16,406 nt of DNA, taken from contig CAAGGB010000201.1 of assembly GCA_900769285.1 (NCBI GenBank), positions 1 to 16,406 on the forward strand. The letters are read 5' to 3'. The position numbers and the translations under genes are program-made. Every line of letters begins with the position of its first letter. Positions within the stretch are counted from its first letter, which is position 1. Positions 7,694-16,406 of the stretch are shown in pieces. The notes beneath the pieces are model-generated. The model searched no databases and was not told where the DNA came from. It worked only from the letters and a program-made list of their open reading frames with translations. The stretch is from Victivallales bacterium. Its GTDB lineage: Bacteria > Verrucomicrobiota > Lentisphaeria > Oligosphaerales > Oligosphaeraceae.

Positions 7694-8390
7694 GGCTCTC
7701 CTCCTCCTGCGGCTGCTCACCCTGATGATGCTCCTCGGACACGCTGGGGCCGCCCGCCGCAACGCGGCGATGCCAGTCCTTCGTCACCATGAAGTACGTC
7801 ATCTCCGCCGCCGCCTTCTCCATGTCGCCGATGATCGAGTTGAGACACTCCGTCAGGATGAAGTAGAAGCAGTGGACCGCCAGCGCCACAATCAGACCCA
7901 GCGCCGTCGTGAACAGCGCGTTCATCACCGGACCAATCAGCTCCGCCATCGGCGTGAAGTTGCCCGTCTCCTTCACCTGCGCAAACACGTTCATCAGATT
8001 CAGCAGCGTGCCCAGCAGACCCAGTATCGGCGCGATGTTCCCTATCCCCGCCAGCAGCTTCACACCACGCTCCAGACCCGGTATCACCGACATCGCCACC
8101 TCGTCCGTCGCCTGCTTCAGCGCCCAGTCGCCACGGCTGTGGTTCGTGATCACCGCGCGCACCACCTTCGACACCGGCGTCGGCTTGCTGTCGCAGATCG
8201 CCACCGCCTCCACCAGATTGTGGTTCCGCACCACATTGAACAGACCATGCAGAAAGTCCTCCACGTTGATCTGGCAACGGTGATAGCAGAAGAAGCGCTC
8301 CAGAAAAATCCACAGCGCCACCAGCAGCGCACCAAACAGCAGATACCCAAACGGACCGCAGGACTCCAGCAACTGCAACGTCTTGTCCAT
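7674..8390 (-). CDS. ExbB/TolQ/MotA-type proton channel protein
   Basis: This 238-residue inner-membrane protein has the three-helix ExbB/TolQ layout: helix 1 near 14-31, helix 2 near 113-135 with the conserved APILGLLGTLLNLMNVF segment (family pattern AP.LGLLGTV.G...F), and helix 3 near 150-178 with ALFTTALGLIVALAV. It uses the proton motive force with the ExbD-like protein to move the periplasmic partner. The C-terminal tail is Glu/Gln-rich (EEHHQGEQPQEEESHD), which is unusual. ATG 8390 with AGGAGG ten bases upstream is preferred to TTG 8393. It is the first gene of the operon that runs left. Confidence 0.93.
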   Translation of the reverse strand: MDKTLQLLESCGPFGYLLFGALLVALWIFLERFFCYHRCQINVEDFLHGLFNVVRNHNLVEAVAICDSKPTPVSKVVRAVITNHSRGDWALKQATDEVAMSVIPGLERGVKLLAGIGNIAPILGLLGTLLNLMNVFAQVKETGNFTPMAELIGPVMNALFTTALGLIVALAVHCFYFILTECLNSIIGDMEKAAAEMTYFMVTKDWHRRVAAGGPSVSEEHHQGEQPQEEESHDAVEN

Positions 8391-8544
8391 CAACTCGTTC
8401 CTCCTAGCGCTAACTCCAACGGCCCACTCGCGGGCAGACTGGTTTCCCGTTCATCGTCAACTGCCCGCGCACGACGCAGACGCACCCACGGCAGACAGGC
8501 CGACCGCCGCGCCCAGCACGACACGACAGGCTGTGCCTCAACAT

Positions 8545-8573
8545 AATGTAGCATGACTTTCCGACTATGTGAC
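8545..8573 (-). promoter_or_regulatory. Possible promoter of the Exb-Gld operon
   Basis: On the minus strand GTCACA (8573-8568) and TACATT (8550-8545) are separated by 17 nt. Each matches four of six sigma-70 consensus bases. The predicted start near 8538 would give a leader of about 150 nt. This is among the more A/T-rich stretches of the gap. It is a weak match and unconfirmed. Confidence 0.35.
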
Positions 8574-8620
8574 GGCAACGCCCGATTTTTCCTTCCTCCC
8601 CCCCACACACACCACACACA

Positions 8621-8660
8621 CGACGGGCCCCCGCGGACGCACATCCGCGGGGGCCCGTCG
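8621..8660 (-). terminator. Strong hairpin, likely terminator of the murD-LysM unit
   Basis: A perfect 17-bp inverted repeat, CGACGGGCCCCCGCGGA at 8621-8637 and its complement at 8644-8660, has a 6-nt loop. It begins 30 nt after the LysM gene stop codon. On the minus strand it is followed by a TGTGTGTGGTGTG tract rather than a pure U-run, so termination is likely but not of classic form. Confidence 0.65.
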
Positions 8661-8690
8661 GCACGCTCCGTCCCGGTCAGGGGACATCCA

Positions 8691-10310
8691 TCAGGGCGCC
8701 AGCCGGATGACCGTGCCCGGAACGAGCTCCTTGGTCTCGTCGAGAGTCGGGTTCAGCTCCTTGAAGCGCTCCAGCTGCAGACCGGAGCGACGCAGGATGA
8801 GGTTGATCGTGTCGCCGCTCTGGACCGTGTAGGTCGCCTGCACCTCGGGCTGGACCGGCGGCTGCGCCTCGGGCTGGAAGGTGATGTTCTCCAGGATGGA
8901 GTCGCCATTCCTCGCCGCCTCCGGCTCACCGGCCGGAACAGCCAGGTTCACCACCGGCGGCACCTCCGCAGGCGCCGTGGACGGTGCCGCCGGAGACGCC
9001 GTGGACGGAGCCGCCGCCGCAGGACTGGCCCCAGCCGACACCGGCGCGTCCGGACGACGCAGCAGCAGCACCTGCCCAATGTGCAGATTCGAGGACTTCA
9101 GGTTGTTCCACTCGCGCAGATCGTCCTCCTTGACCTTGTAGCGCCGCGCCAGCGTCCACAGGTTGTCCCCGCTCTTCACCACATGCTTGTCCGCCGACAG
9201 CCCCGCAATCCGGTTGCTGGTCTGCTGGACAGAGGCCGGCTTGCCGCCCTCCGGCGCCTTCCGTGGCTCCTTCTCCGCAGCGGCGGCCTTGGGCTGCGCA
9301 CCGCCGGCGGACGCCTTCAGCGTCAGCACCTGTCCGACGCGGAGCGTGTCGCTGGTCAGGCCGTTCGCCTGGCGCAGGTCGTCCGTCCGGAGACCATAGC
9401 GGCGGGCAATCGTCCACAGGCTGTCGCCCGACTTCACCGTATACTTGCCGTCAGGAGGCAGCGGACGCGCCACCGACGACTTGCCCCCGGCGCGCGACGG
9501 CGACGACGGGCGGGCCGCGTCACCCGCGCCCTTCGGCGCGGCGGTCTTCCCCTTCTTCGCGGCGGGTGCCGCCGACGGCTTCGCCGGCTCCGCGACCGCC
9601 ACGGCGTTCGCGGGCAGCGTCAGCTCCTGCCCAACCTGTATCTTCGAGTCGCGCGTGATGCCGTTGAGCAACGCAATCTCCTGCCACTTCACGCCATGCC
9701 GACGCGCGATGCTGCTGAGCGTGTCGCCACGCTGAACCGTGTAGCGCTTGTCCCCAGCCGCCGGCACGTCAGACGCACCATCCCACGACGGCTGCGCCGA
9801 CACCGGCGCGCCGCTCAGATTCTCAATCGCGCCAGGAAGCCCCGGCTCGCCCGCTCCAGGCTCCGCCGCCGGCGGCACAAAGCCCGCCTGCGGCGCCGCG
9901 CCCGCGCCCGGACGCGGCGACACATCCTTCGCCGCCACATCCGCGCCAGACGGCGCCACCACCGGCGCCAGACGACCCGCGCCAAACGCGCTCTCGTCCG
10001 CCAGCGACGGCTCCGCGGGAACCGCACCCGGAACCGCCAGCGACGGCTCCGCGGGAACCGCACCCGGAACCGCCAGCGACGAACCGCCCTGCGGCACACC
10101 CTGCGACGCGCCGCCAGACGCCTGCGGCAGCAGCTTCAGCTCCGAGGGCGACCCCATCGGCGCCGGAATGATCTCGCGGCTCCCCAATAGGCCATTCGCG
10201 CCGGAAACCGGCGCCAGACGGCGATCCTTCGAGCTGCAGCCGCTCAGCAGCGCCACGGCCGCAACCATCCCCACGCCCAGACCATACCACGTTCTTCTCT
10301 TCGTCATCAT
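8691..10310 (-). CDS. Lipoprotein with four LysM domains
   Basis: This 539-residue envelope protein starts with a lipoprotein signal peptide (MMTKRRTWYG, hydrophobic core, LLSGC lipobox, acylated Cys25, Ser at +2, so outer-membrane sorting is likely by the usual rule). Four LysM domains follow, at about 188-234, 288-332, 374-420 and 492-539. The first three begin YTVQRGDTL, YTVKSGDSL and HVVKSGDNL; the last, YTVQSGDTI, is the most divergent. Ala/Pro-rich linkers join them. No hydrolase, peptidase or amidase domain is present, so it probably binds peptidoglycan as a scaffold or sensor. The longer frame upstream (to 10586) runs into murD antisense sequence; ATG 10310 gives the signal peptide and has AGGGGA before it. 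It lies 68 nt after murD and is probably co-transcribed. Confidence 0.92.
   Translation of the reverse strand: MMTKRRTWYGLGVGMVAAVALLSGCSSKDRRLAPVSGANGLLGSREIIPAPMGSPSELKLLPQASGGASQGVPQGGSSLAVPGAVPAEPSLAVPGAVPAEPSLADESAFGAGRLAPVVAPSGADVAAKDVSPRPGAGAAPQAGFVPPAAEPGAGEPGLPGAIENLSGAPVSAQPSWDGASDVPAAGDKRYTVQRGDTLSSIARRHGVKWQEIALLNGITRDSKIQVGQELTLPANAVAVAEPAKPSAAPAAKKGKTAAPKGAGDAARPSSPSRAGGKSSVARPLPPDGKYTVKSGDSLWTIARRYGLRTDDLRQANGLTSDTLRVGQVLTLKASAGGAQPKAAAAEKEPRKAPEGGKPASVQQTSNRIAGLSADKHVVKSGDNLWTLARRYKVKEDDLREWNNLKSSNLHIGQVLLLRRPDAPVSAGASPAAAAPSTASPAAPSTAPAEVPPVVNLAVPAGEPEAARNGDSILENITFQPEAQPPVQPEVQATYTVQSGDTINLILRRSGLQLERFKELNPTLDETKELVPGTVIRLAP
10000..10080. repeat. 36-bp tandem duplication in the LysM lipoprotein gene
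   Basis: A 36-bp unit occurs at 10000-10035 and again at 10036-10071 without visible difference, and the first nine bases recur at 10072-10080. It encodes two copies of a 12-residue block (SLAVPGAVPAEP) in the Ala/Pro-rich linker between the lipid anchor and the first LysM domain. It looks like a recent in-frame duplication that changes linker length. Confidence 0.85.
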
Positions 10311-10378
10311 CTGATGCTTTTCCCCTGTCAATGGTTCTCTATCTTCTTGATGTGAACAAATGCAGCTCCTGACGCCCC

Positions 10379-11773
10379 TCATCCCCGTGACCGGGACGCC
10401 ACCAGACCACGCGACGCCTCGGCAAAGCGACGCCCACGCTCCACGTAGTCCGCGAACATGTCCTGGCTGGCGCACCCCGGCGCCAGCAGCACCGTCCCTC
10501 CACCACGCGACACCACACACGCATCCGCGCGCGACACCGCCTCCTCCAGACTCCCACACACCACACACGGCACCGCGCCCCCCCACGCGGACGCCAGCGC
10601 CAAACGGCTCTCACCTATCAGAAACGCCCCGCAGACGCGACCCGTCAGCTCCGGCAGCGCCGGCCCCAGGTCACAGCCCTTGGCCACGCCACCCGCTATC
10701 AGCGCGATGTCCCCACGGCCGCCGTCAAAGCGCCGCACGCTCTGCACCAGCGCGTCCAGGTTCGTCGCCTTCGAGTCATCCACATAGCGCACACCATGCG
10801 CCGCATCCTCGCACACCACCTCCATCCGGTGCGGACCAACCCGGAAGCTCCGCAGCGCCGCCGCCGCCTCGGCCGGCGCCACGCCGGCAGCCTCGCACAG
10901 CGCCACCGCCGCCAGGCAGTTCTCATGGTTGTGACGCCCCACAAACGGCAGCTCCTCGCACGGCACCAGCGCCTCGTACACATCGCCCGCACGACGACGG
11001 CACAGCACACCCGCGCGTACCCCGTAGTCGCTTGCCTCGTCCTCCGACGAGCTGAACGTCACCACGCGACGCCCCGCAACCGCCGCCTGAACCGCCGGCT
11101 CCGACAGCAGCCCCGCGCCCACCACGCACACGCCGCCCGCCTCCACCTGCTCCAGCAGCCGCAGCTTCAGCGCCAGATACGCCGCCATCGTGCCATGGCG
11201 GTTCAGATGATCCGGCGTCAGATTCAGCAGCGCCGCCGCCCGAACCGGAAACGCCCGCGTGTGCTCCAACTGGAACGAGCTCACCTCCACCACCAGCCAG
11301 TCCAGCTCGCGGCCCGGCTCCATAGCCAGCGCCGACAGCGGCAGGCCGATGTTACCAGCCGCCTCCACACGGCGACCGCACACCGAAAGGATGTGGCGGA
11401 CCATCTCCACCACCGTCGTCTTCCCGTTCGTCCCCGTCACCGCCAGCCGAGGCCACGGACACCGCGCACCCCCAAACGCCAGCTCGCTCACCACCGGACA
11501 GCCGCTGCCCGAGAAGCAGCGCTCCATCGGACTGCCCACAGCAACCCCCGGACTGCACACGCACACATCGCATGACGGCGCAACCGACGGCACCGACCAG
11601 CCCAGACGAACCTCCACCCCCTCCGCCGACAGCTCCGAGGCCACCGCCCGCAGGCGTGGCGTGTCCCCAACGTCAGCCAGCGTCACCGACGCGCCCTCAC
11701 GCCGCGCCAGACGGGCCGCGGCCACGCCGCTGCCGCCCGCGCCCAGCACCCATATTCGCTTCCCTCCTGACAT
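10379..11773 (-). CDS. murD: UDP-N-acetylmuramoylalanine--D-glutamate ligase MurD
   Basis: MurD adds D-glutamate to UDP-MurNAc-L-Ala in the cytoplasm, using ATP, during peptidoglycan precursor synthesis. The 464-residue length is normal. An N-terminal Rossmann-like domain (WVLGAGGSGVAAARLA, 8-23) is followed by the ATP-binding GTNGKTT (114-120), the LNLTPDHLNRHGTMAAY block typical of MurD, RHNHENCLAA, the C-terminal-domain start GPHRMEVV, then YVDDSKATNLDA and LLAPGCASQDMF. Candidate starts are ATG 11773 and ATG 11785, with no decisive ribosome binding site; I used 11773. The gene is not within a dcw cluster here: the neighbours are a LysM lipoprotein and an oxidoreductase. Confidence 0.96.
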   Translation of the reverse strand: MSGGKRIWVLGAGGSGVAAARLARREGASVTLADVGDTPRLRAVASELSAEGVEVRLGWSVPSVAPSCDVCVCSPGVAVGSPMERCFSGSGCPVVSELAFGGARCPWPRLAVTGTNGKTTVVEMVRHILSVCGRRVEAAGNIGLPLSALAMEPGRELDWLVVEVSSFQLEHTRAFPVRAAALLNLTPDHLNRHGTMAAYLALKLRLLEQVEAGGVCVVGAGLLSEPAVQAAVAGRRVVTFSSSEDEASDYGVRAGVLCRRRAGDVYEALVPCEELPFVGRHNHENCLAAVALCEAAGVAPAEAAAALRSFRVGPHRMEVVCEDAAHGVRYVDDSKATNLDALVQSVRRFDGGRGDIALIAGGVAKGCDLGPALPELTGRVCGAFLIGESRLALASAWGGAVPCVVCGSLEEAVSRADACVVSRGGGTVLLAPGCASQDMFADYVERGRRFAEASRGLVASRSRG

Positions 11774-11825
11774 CTCGCCGAACATCCCGCTGAATATCCT
11801 ACACACAAGGCCCGCGCCTTGCCAA

Positions 11826-11854
11826 AAAATAGCGCACCGACCCCGCTTTTGCAA
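11826..11854 (-). promoter_or_regulatory. Probable promoter of murD
   Basis: On the minus strand TTGCAA (11854-11849) and TATTTT (11831-11826) are separated by exactly 17 nt. Each matches four of six sigma-70 consensus bases. The predicted start near 11819 lies about 35-45 nt before the murD start codon. It stands in a short A/T-rich patch within GC-rich sequence. Confidence 0.55.
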
Positions 11855-11874
11855 AGGACGGCGGAAGATTATCT

Positions 11875-11914
11875 CCCCCCTCGCGTCACCGCAGCCCGGG
11901 ACGCGAAGGGGGGG
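11875..11914 (-). terminator. Possible terminator hairpin after the oxidoreductase gene
   Basis: CCCCCCTCGCGTC (11875-11887) can pair with GACGCGAAGGGGGG (from 11900), with one bulged A and a 12-nt loop. It begins 18 nt after the stop codon of the minus-strand oxidoreductase gene. No U-run follows directly, so its role as a terminator is uncertain. Confidence 0.45.
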
Positions 11915-11932
11915 ATTCGACGCGCCGCGGCG

Positions 11933-13276
11933 TCAGCGCGGAATGACCATGCCGCCGCGCTCGACCGCCGGAATGACGCTCAGGACTGTCACCGCCGTGT
12001 CATAGCCGACCTCGCCGGGGCAGTTCAGCATCTTCTTGTCGCCGGCCTTCACCGCCGCGAAGAAGTTCTCCAGGTGCATGTGATGACCCTGCTTCTTCTC
12101 GAACTCCTCGATGACCCGCTGATACTCGGGGCCGCGCTTCTTGAGCGCCGGCAGCAGAGGTATGCCCTGCAGACCGCCGCCCAACTGGATGCGCTCCACG
12201 CCGTCCATCCACGAGGGCACCTCCACGTTCGCGCCCGGGATGTAGTAGCAGTTCCGGGAATTCTCAGACAGGTTGATGCTGCCGCGGTCGCCGTTGAACC
12301 GCTCGTAGTACTCCTGCCAGCCCGACGTGTTCATCACCTGGTAGTACGACCGCGCCGAGCCCGGCTTGCCGTCGAACATCGTCTTGTAGTCGTACATCAC
12401 GGTCACGTCCTCGTACCACTCGCGGCCCTGGAAGTAGTCGTGGCCGCCCAACGCCGTGACGTGCTCCGGCTCCGCGTTCAGGAACCAGCTGAAGATGTCA
12501 ATCTGGTGGCTGCCAAGGTCGGCGATCGGACCGCCCGAATACTTGCGGAACCAGCGCCAGTTCTTGAACTCGACCATGTTCGCGTAGCCATAGCGCTTCA
12601 GGTCCGCCTCCGGCATCTCCTTCCCCTTCGGCCACGTCAGCAAATCCTCCGGCGTGCGGTTCCACTGCCCCGACAGCGCCGTCAGCCGACCACACAGCTT
12701 CTCCTCGTGTATCATCTTGTACGCATACTGGTACACCGGGTTGCTCCGGCGCTGATGGCCTATCTGGAGCAGCTTGCCCGTCGCGGCCGCCGCCTCAACC
12801 ATCGCCTTCGCCTCACCCAGGTCATGCGACATCTCCTTCTCGCAGTACACGTGCAGACCCGCCTTCAGAGCCGCTATCGTCTGCTCCGCATGGAAACAGT
12901 CCGGCGTCGCCACCACCAGCGCGTCCAGACCCTTCTCCTTCGACATCATCTCACCAAAGTCCGCGTACGCCTTCGCCTCCGGCTTCTTGTCGCGCTTGTT
13001 GTACGCACGCAGACGACGGGCCAGATACGACCGGTTGTACTCCCAGATGTCGCAGATCGCCTGGAACCGCACACCCGGTATCTGACGGATGCACTCGGCC
13101 AGAATGCGACCCTGAGTGCCGCAGCCCACCAGCGCCACCGCCAGGTCGCCATTCGCGCTCGTCGACGCCGCACCCCCTGCCGCCGCCTGACCACGGACGC
13201 CCGTCACACCCGCCAGAAACGCACCCGCGCCAATCACACCGGCGCCACGCACAAATTCACGCCTCGTCACATCCAT
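11933..13276 (-). CDS. Tat-exported Gfo/Idh/MocA-family oxidoreductase
   Basis: This 447-residue protein probably acts outside the cytoplasm: the N-terminus MDVTRREFVRGAG plus a hydrophobic Gly/Ala stretch is a twin-arginine signal. The NAD(P)-binding motif VALVGCGTQGR lies at 48-57. The sugar-dehydrogenase region has CEKEMSHDLGEA (145-156), where the catalytic Lys of the usual EKP motif is kept but Pro is Glu. A GQWNRTPE segment follows, and the C-terminal domain carries GGPIADLGSHQIDIF with the conserved D and H. The family oxidises or reduces sugars and related polyols; the substrate cannot be told. ATG 13276 with AAGGAAGAG upstream is preferred to the longer frame up to 13387, which adds no family sequence. 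Exported members are common in Planctomycetota and Lentisphaerota. Confidence 0.9.
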   Translation of the reverse strand: MDVTRREFVRGAGVIGAGAFLAGVTGVRGQAAAGGAASTSANGDLAVALVGCGTQGRILAECIRQIPGVRFQAICDIWEYNRSYLARRLRAYNKRDKKPEAKAYADFGEMMSKEKGLDALVVATPDCFHAEQTIAALKAGLHVYCEKEMSHDLGEAKAMVEAAAATGKLLQIGHQRRSNPVYQYAYKMIHEEKLCGRLTALSGQWNRTPEDLLTWPKGKEMPEADLKRYGYANMVEFKNWRWFRKYSGGPIADLGSHQIDIFSWFLNAEPEHVTALGGHDYFQGREWYEDVTVMYDYKTMFDGKPGSARSYYQVMNTSGWQEYYERFNGDRGSINLSENSRNCYYIPGANVEVPSWMDGVERIQLGGGLQGIPLLPALKKRGPEYQRVIEEFEKKQGHHMHLENFFAAVKAGDKKMLNCPGEVGYDTAVTVLSVIPAVERGGMVIPR

Positions 13277-13517
13277 CGCACTCTCTTCCTTCAAAAGCTC
13301 TGAATAATAAACCCTTGCGGCAGACGCCAAACCTGACAACTCCGGACTCAAAAAGACTGGCGCACGCCATGATTGACGCCGCCCCATCCGTTATGGACTC
13401 GGACAGAACGACAGCCGAGCCATTCCCCGAGGAAACGGCACATTTCACGCGCCCTGACTTGGTAATGTCCCTTAACGTCATGTATATTGCCGCAAATTCA
13501 AGGACAACGCGAAATTT
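13277..13517. other. Divergent intergenic region
   Basis: This gap lies between the leftward oxidoreductase gene and the rightward kinase gene and must hold promoters for both. It is the most A/T-rich long stretch of the window. For the leftward gene, TTGGCG followed after 15 nt by TATTAT lies near 13305-13332 on the minus strand, a weak match because of the short spacing. The rightward candidate is listed separately. No gene is supported in it. Confidence 0.5.
13459..13488 (+). promoter_or_regulatory. Probable promoter of the kinase gene
   Basis: TTGGTA (13459-13464) and TATATT (13483-13488) are separated by 18 nt and match four and five of six sigma-70 consensus bases. The predicted start near 13495 gives a leader of about 23 nt before ATG 13518, with AAGGA in it. 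Confidence 0.5.
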
Positions 13518-16220
<2,703 letters not shown>

Positions 16221-16341
16221 CTCGACTAACTCGACCGAATTCCGCCGAGCGAAGCGAGGCGGCAGAAAAGCGACGAGAGAAAAAAGGCCTCCGAGCAAAG
16301 CGAAGCGGCAAGAAAGCCGCGAAGCGGCGTCCCCTGAGTAG
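16221..16341. repeat. Low-complexity GCGAAGCG-type intergenic repeat
   Basis: This stretch after the kinase gene is built from short related words such as GAGCGAAGCGA, AGCAAAGCGAAGCGGC and GCCGCGAAGCGGC, several of which can form small nested hairpins. It resembles dispersed intergenic repeats seen in some Lentisphaerota and related gut genomes. Purine A-runs on the plus strand become T-runs on the minus strand, so it could also end leftward transcription entering from outside the window. Confidence 0.55.
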
Positions 16342-16380
16342 CCGGGGGTGAAGCGCCGCGACAGCGGCGCGAACCCCCGG
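16342..16380. repeat. Long two-part inverted repeat
   Basis: CCGGGGGT (16342-16349) pairs with ACCCCCGG (16373-16380), and inside it GCGCCGC (16353-16359) pairs with GCGGCGC (16364-16370) around a GACA loop, with a small internal loop between the two stems. It lies about 120 nt after the kinase stop. No U-run follows on the plus strand; AAAAAA occurs at about 16391-16396 instead. It may be a structural repeat or a non-classical terminator. Confidence 0.6.
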
Positions 16381-16406
16381 AACGCAGACCAAAAAAGATT
16401 GGAGCC

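Larger units (their letters stand above)
8391..8690. other. Intergenic region between the LysM gene and the Exb operon
   Basis: About 300 bases without a convincing gene. From right to left it holds a perfect hairpin (8621-8660), a CA/GT-rich tract with a run of seven Cs (about 8598-8620), a possible promoter for the operon (8545-8573), and about 150 nt of C-rich possible leader. The short open frames in it are Arg/Cys-rich and have no supported start. Confidence 0.6.

Noticed and set aside
8390..8664. Short minus-strand open frames before the Exb operon
   Set aside because: No domain, Arg/Cys/Gly-rich, and they overlap the candidate promoter and hairpin.
8553..10190. 545-residue plus-strand open frame
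   Set aside because: Arg-rich antisense frame of the LysM gene, crossing the hairpin at 8621-8660.
10311..10586. N-terminal extension of the LysM gene frame
   Set aside because: It overlaps murD and would bury the lipoprotein signal peptide that begins at 10310.
11819..13303. 494-residue plus-strand open frame
   Set aside because: Antisense to the oxidoreductase gene, which has a clear Tat signal and NAD-binding motif.
16221..16406. Possible CRISPR array
   Set aside because: The repeated words are short, uneven in length and not separated by unique spacers of constant size.

Overview
This is a GC-rich bacterial window with thirteen protein-coding genes that I can support: eleven complete genes and one partial gene on the minus strand, and one large gene on the plus strand. 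No rRNA, tRNA, insertion sequence, prophage or CRISPR array was seen. The gene mix suggests a PVC-type bacterium, perhaps Lentisphaerota or Kiritimatiellota: an AAA-ATPase-like/PD-(D/E)XK family protein, a Tat-exported Gfo/Idh/MocA oxidoreductase, a GldG-DUF4340 fusion, a Ser/Thr kinase fused to a sulfatase-modifying-factor-like domain, and GCGAAGCG-rich intergenic repeats. No rRNA or marker phylogeny is available, so this placement is inference.

Layout, left to right. (1) Position 1-251 (minus) is the 5' part of an AAA-ATPase-like gene cut by the window edge. (2) 372-8390 (minus) is a compact run of nine genes that looks like one operon, read from right to left: an ExbB/TolQ-type channel, an ExbD/TolR-type partner, a divergent TonB-like protein, a small membrane zinc-ribbon protein, the 16S rRNA methyltransferase RsmD, a GldA-type ABC ATPase, a GldF-type permease, a 951-residue GldG-like protein fused to DUF4340, and a small polytopic membrane protein. 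Many junctions overlap or are under 25 nt, and most genes have a clear AGGAGG-like ribosome binding site. (3) 8391-8690 is non-coding, with a possible promoter for the operon and a perfect 17-bp hairpin that probably ends the next unit. (4) 8691-11773 (minus) holds murD followed by a lipoprotein with four LysM domains, linking peptidoglycan precursor synthesis with a cell-wall-binding envelope protein. (5) 11933-13276 (minus) is a Tat-signal Gfo/Idh/MocA oxidoreductase. (6) 13277-13517 is a divergent promoter region. (7) 13518-16220 (plus) is a transmembrane Ser/Thr kinase with a C-terminal formylglycine-enzyme-like domain that lacks the catalytic cysteines. (8) 16221-16406 is a structured, low-complexity intergenic repeat with a long hairpin.

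Functionally the window is about the cell envelope: an energised inner-membrane complex (ExbB/ExbD/TonB-like) genetically tied to a GldA/F/G-type ABC system, then wall synthesis (MurD), wall binding (LysM) and a membrane signalling kinase. The most unusual points are the operon that joins the Exb-type and Gld-type systems, the GldG-DUF4340 fusion, the degenerate TonB, and a run of 11 C residues inside the kinase activation-loop coding sequence. The plus strand is strongly C-rich and G-poor under genes of both orientations, so codon use depends on strand; this fits the minus strand being the replication leading strand.
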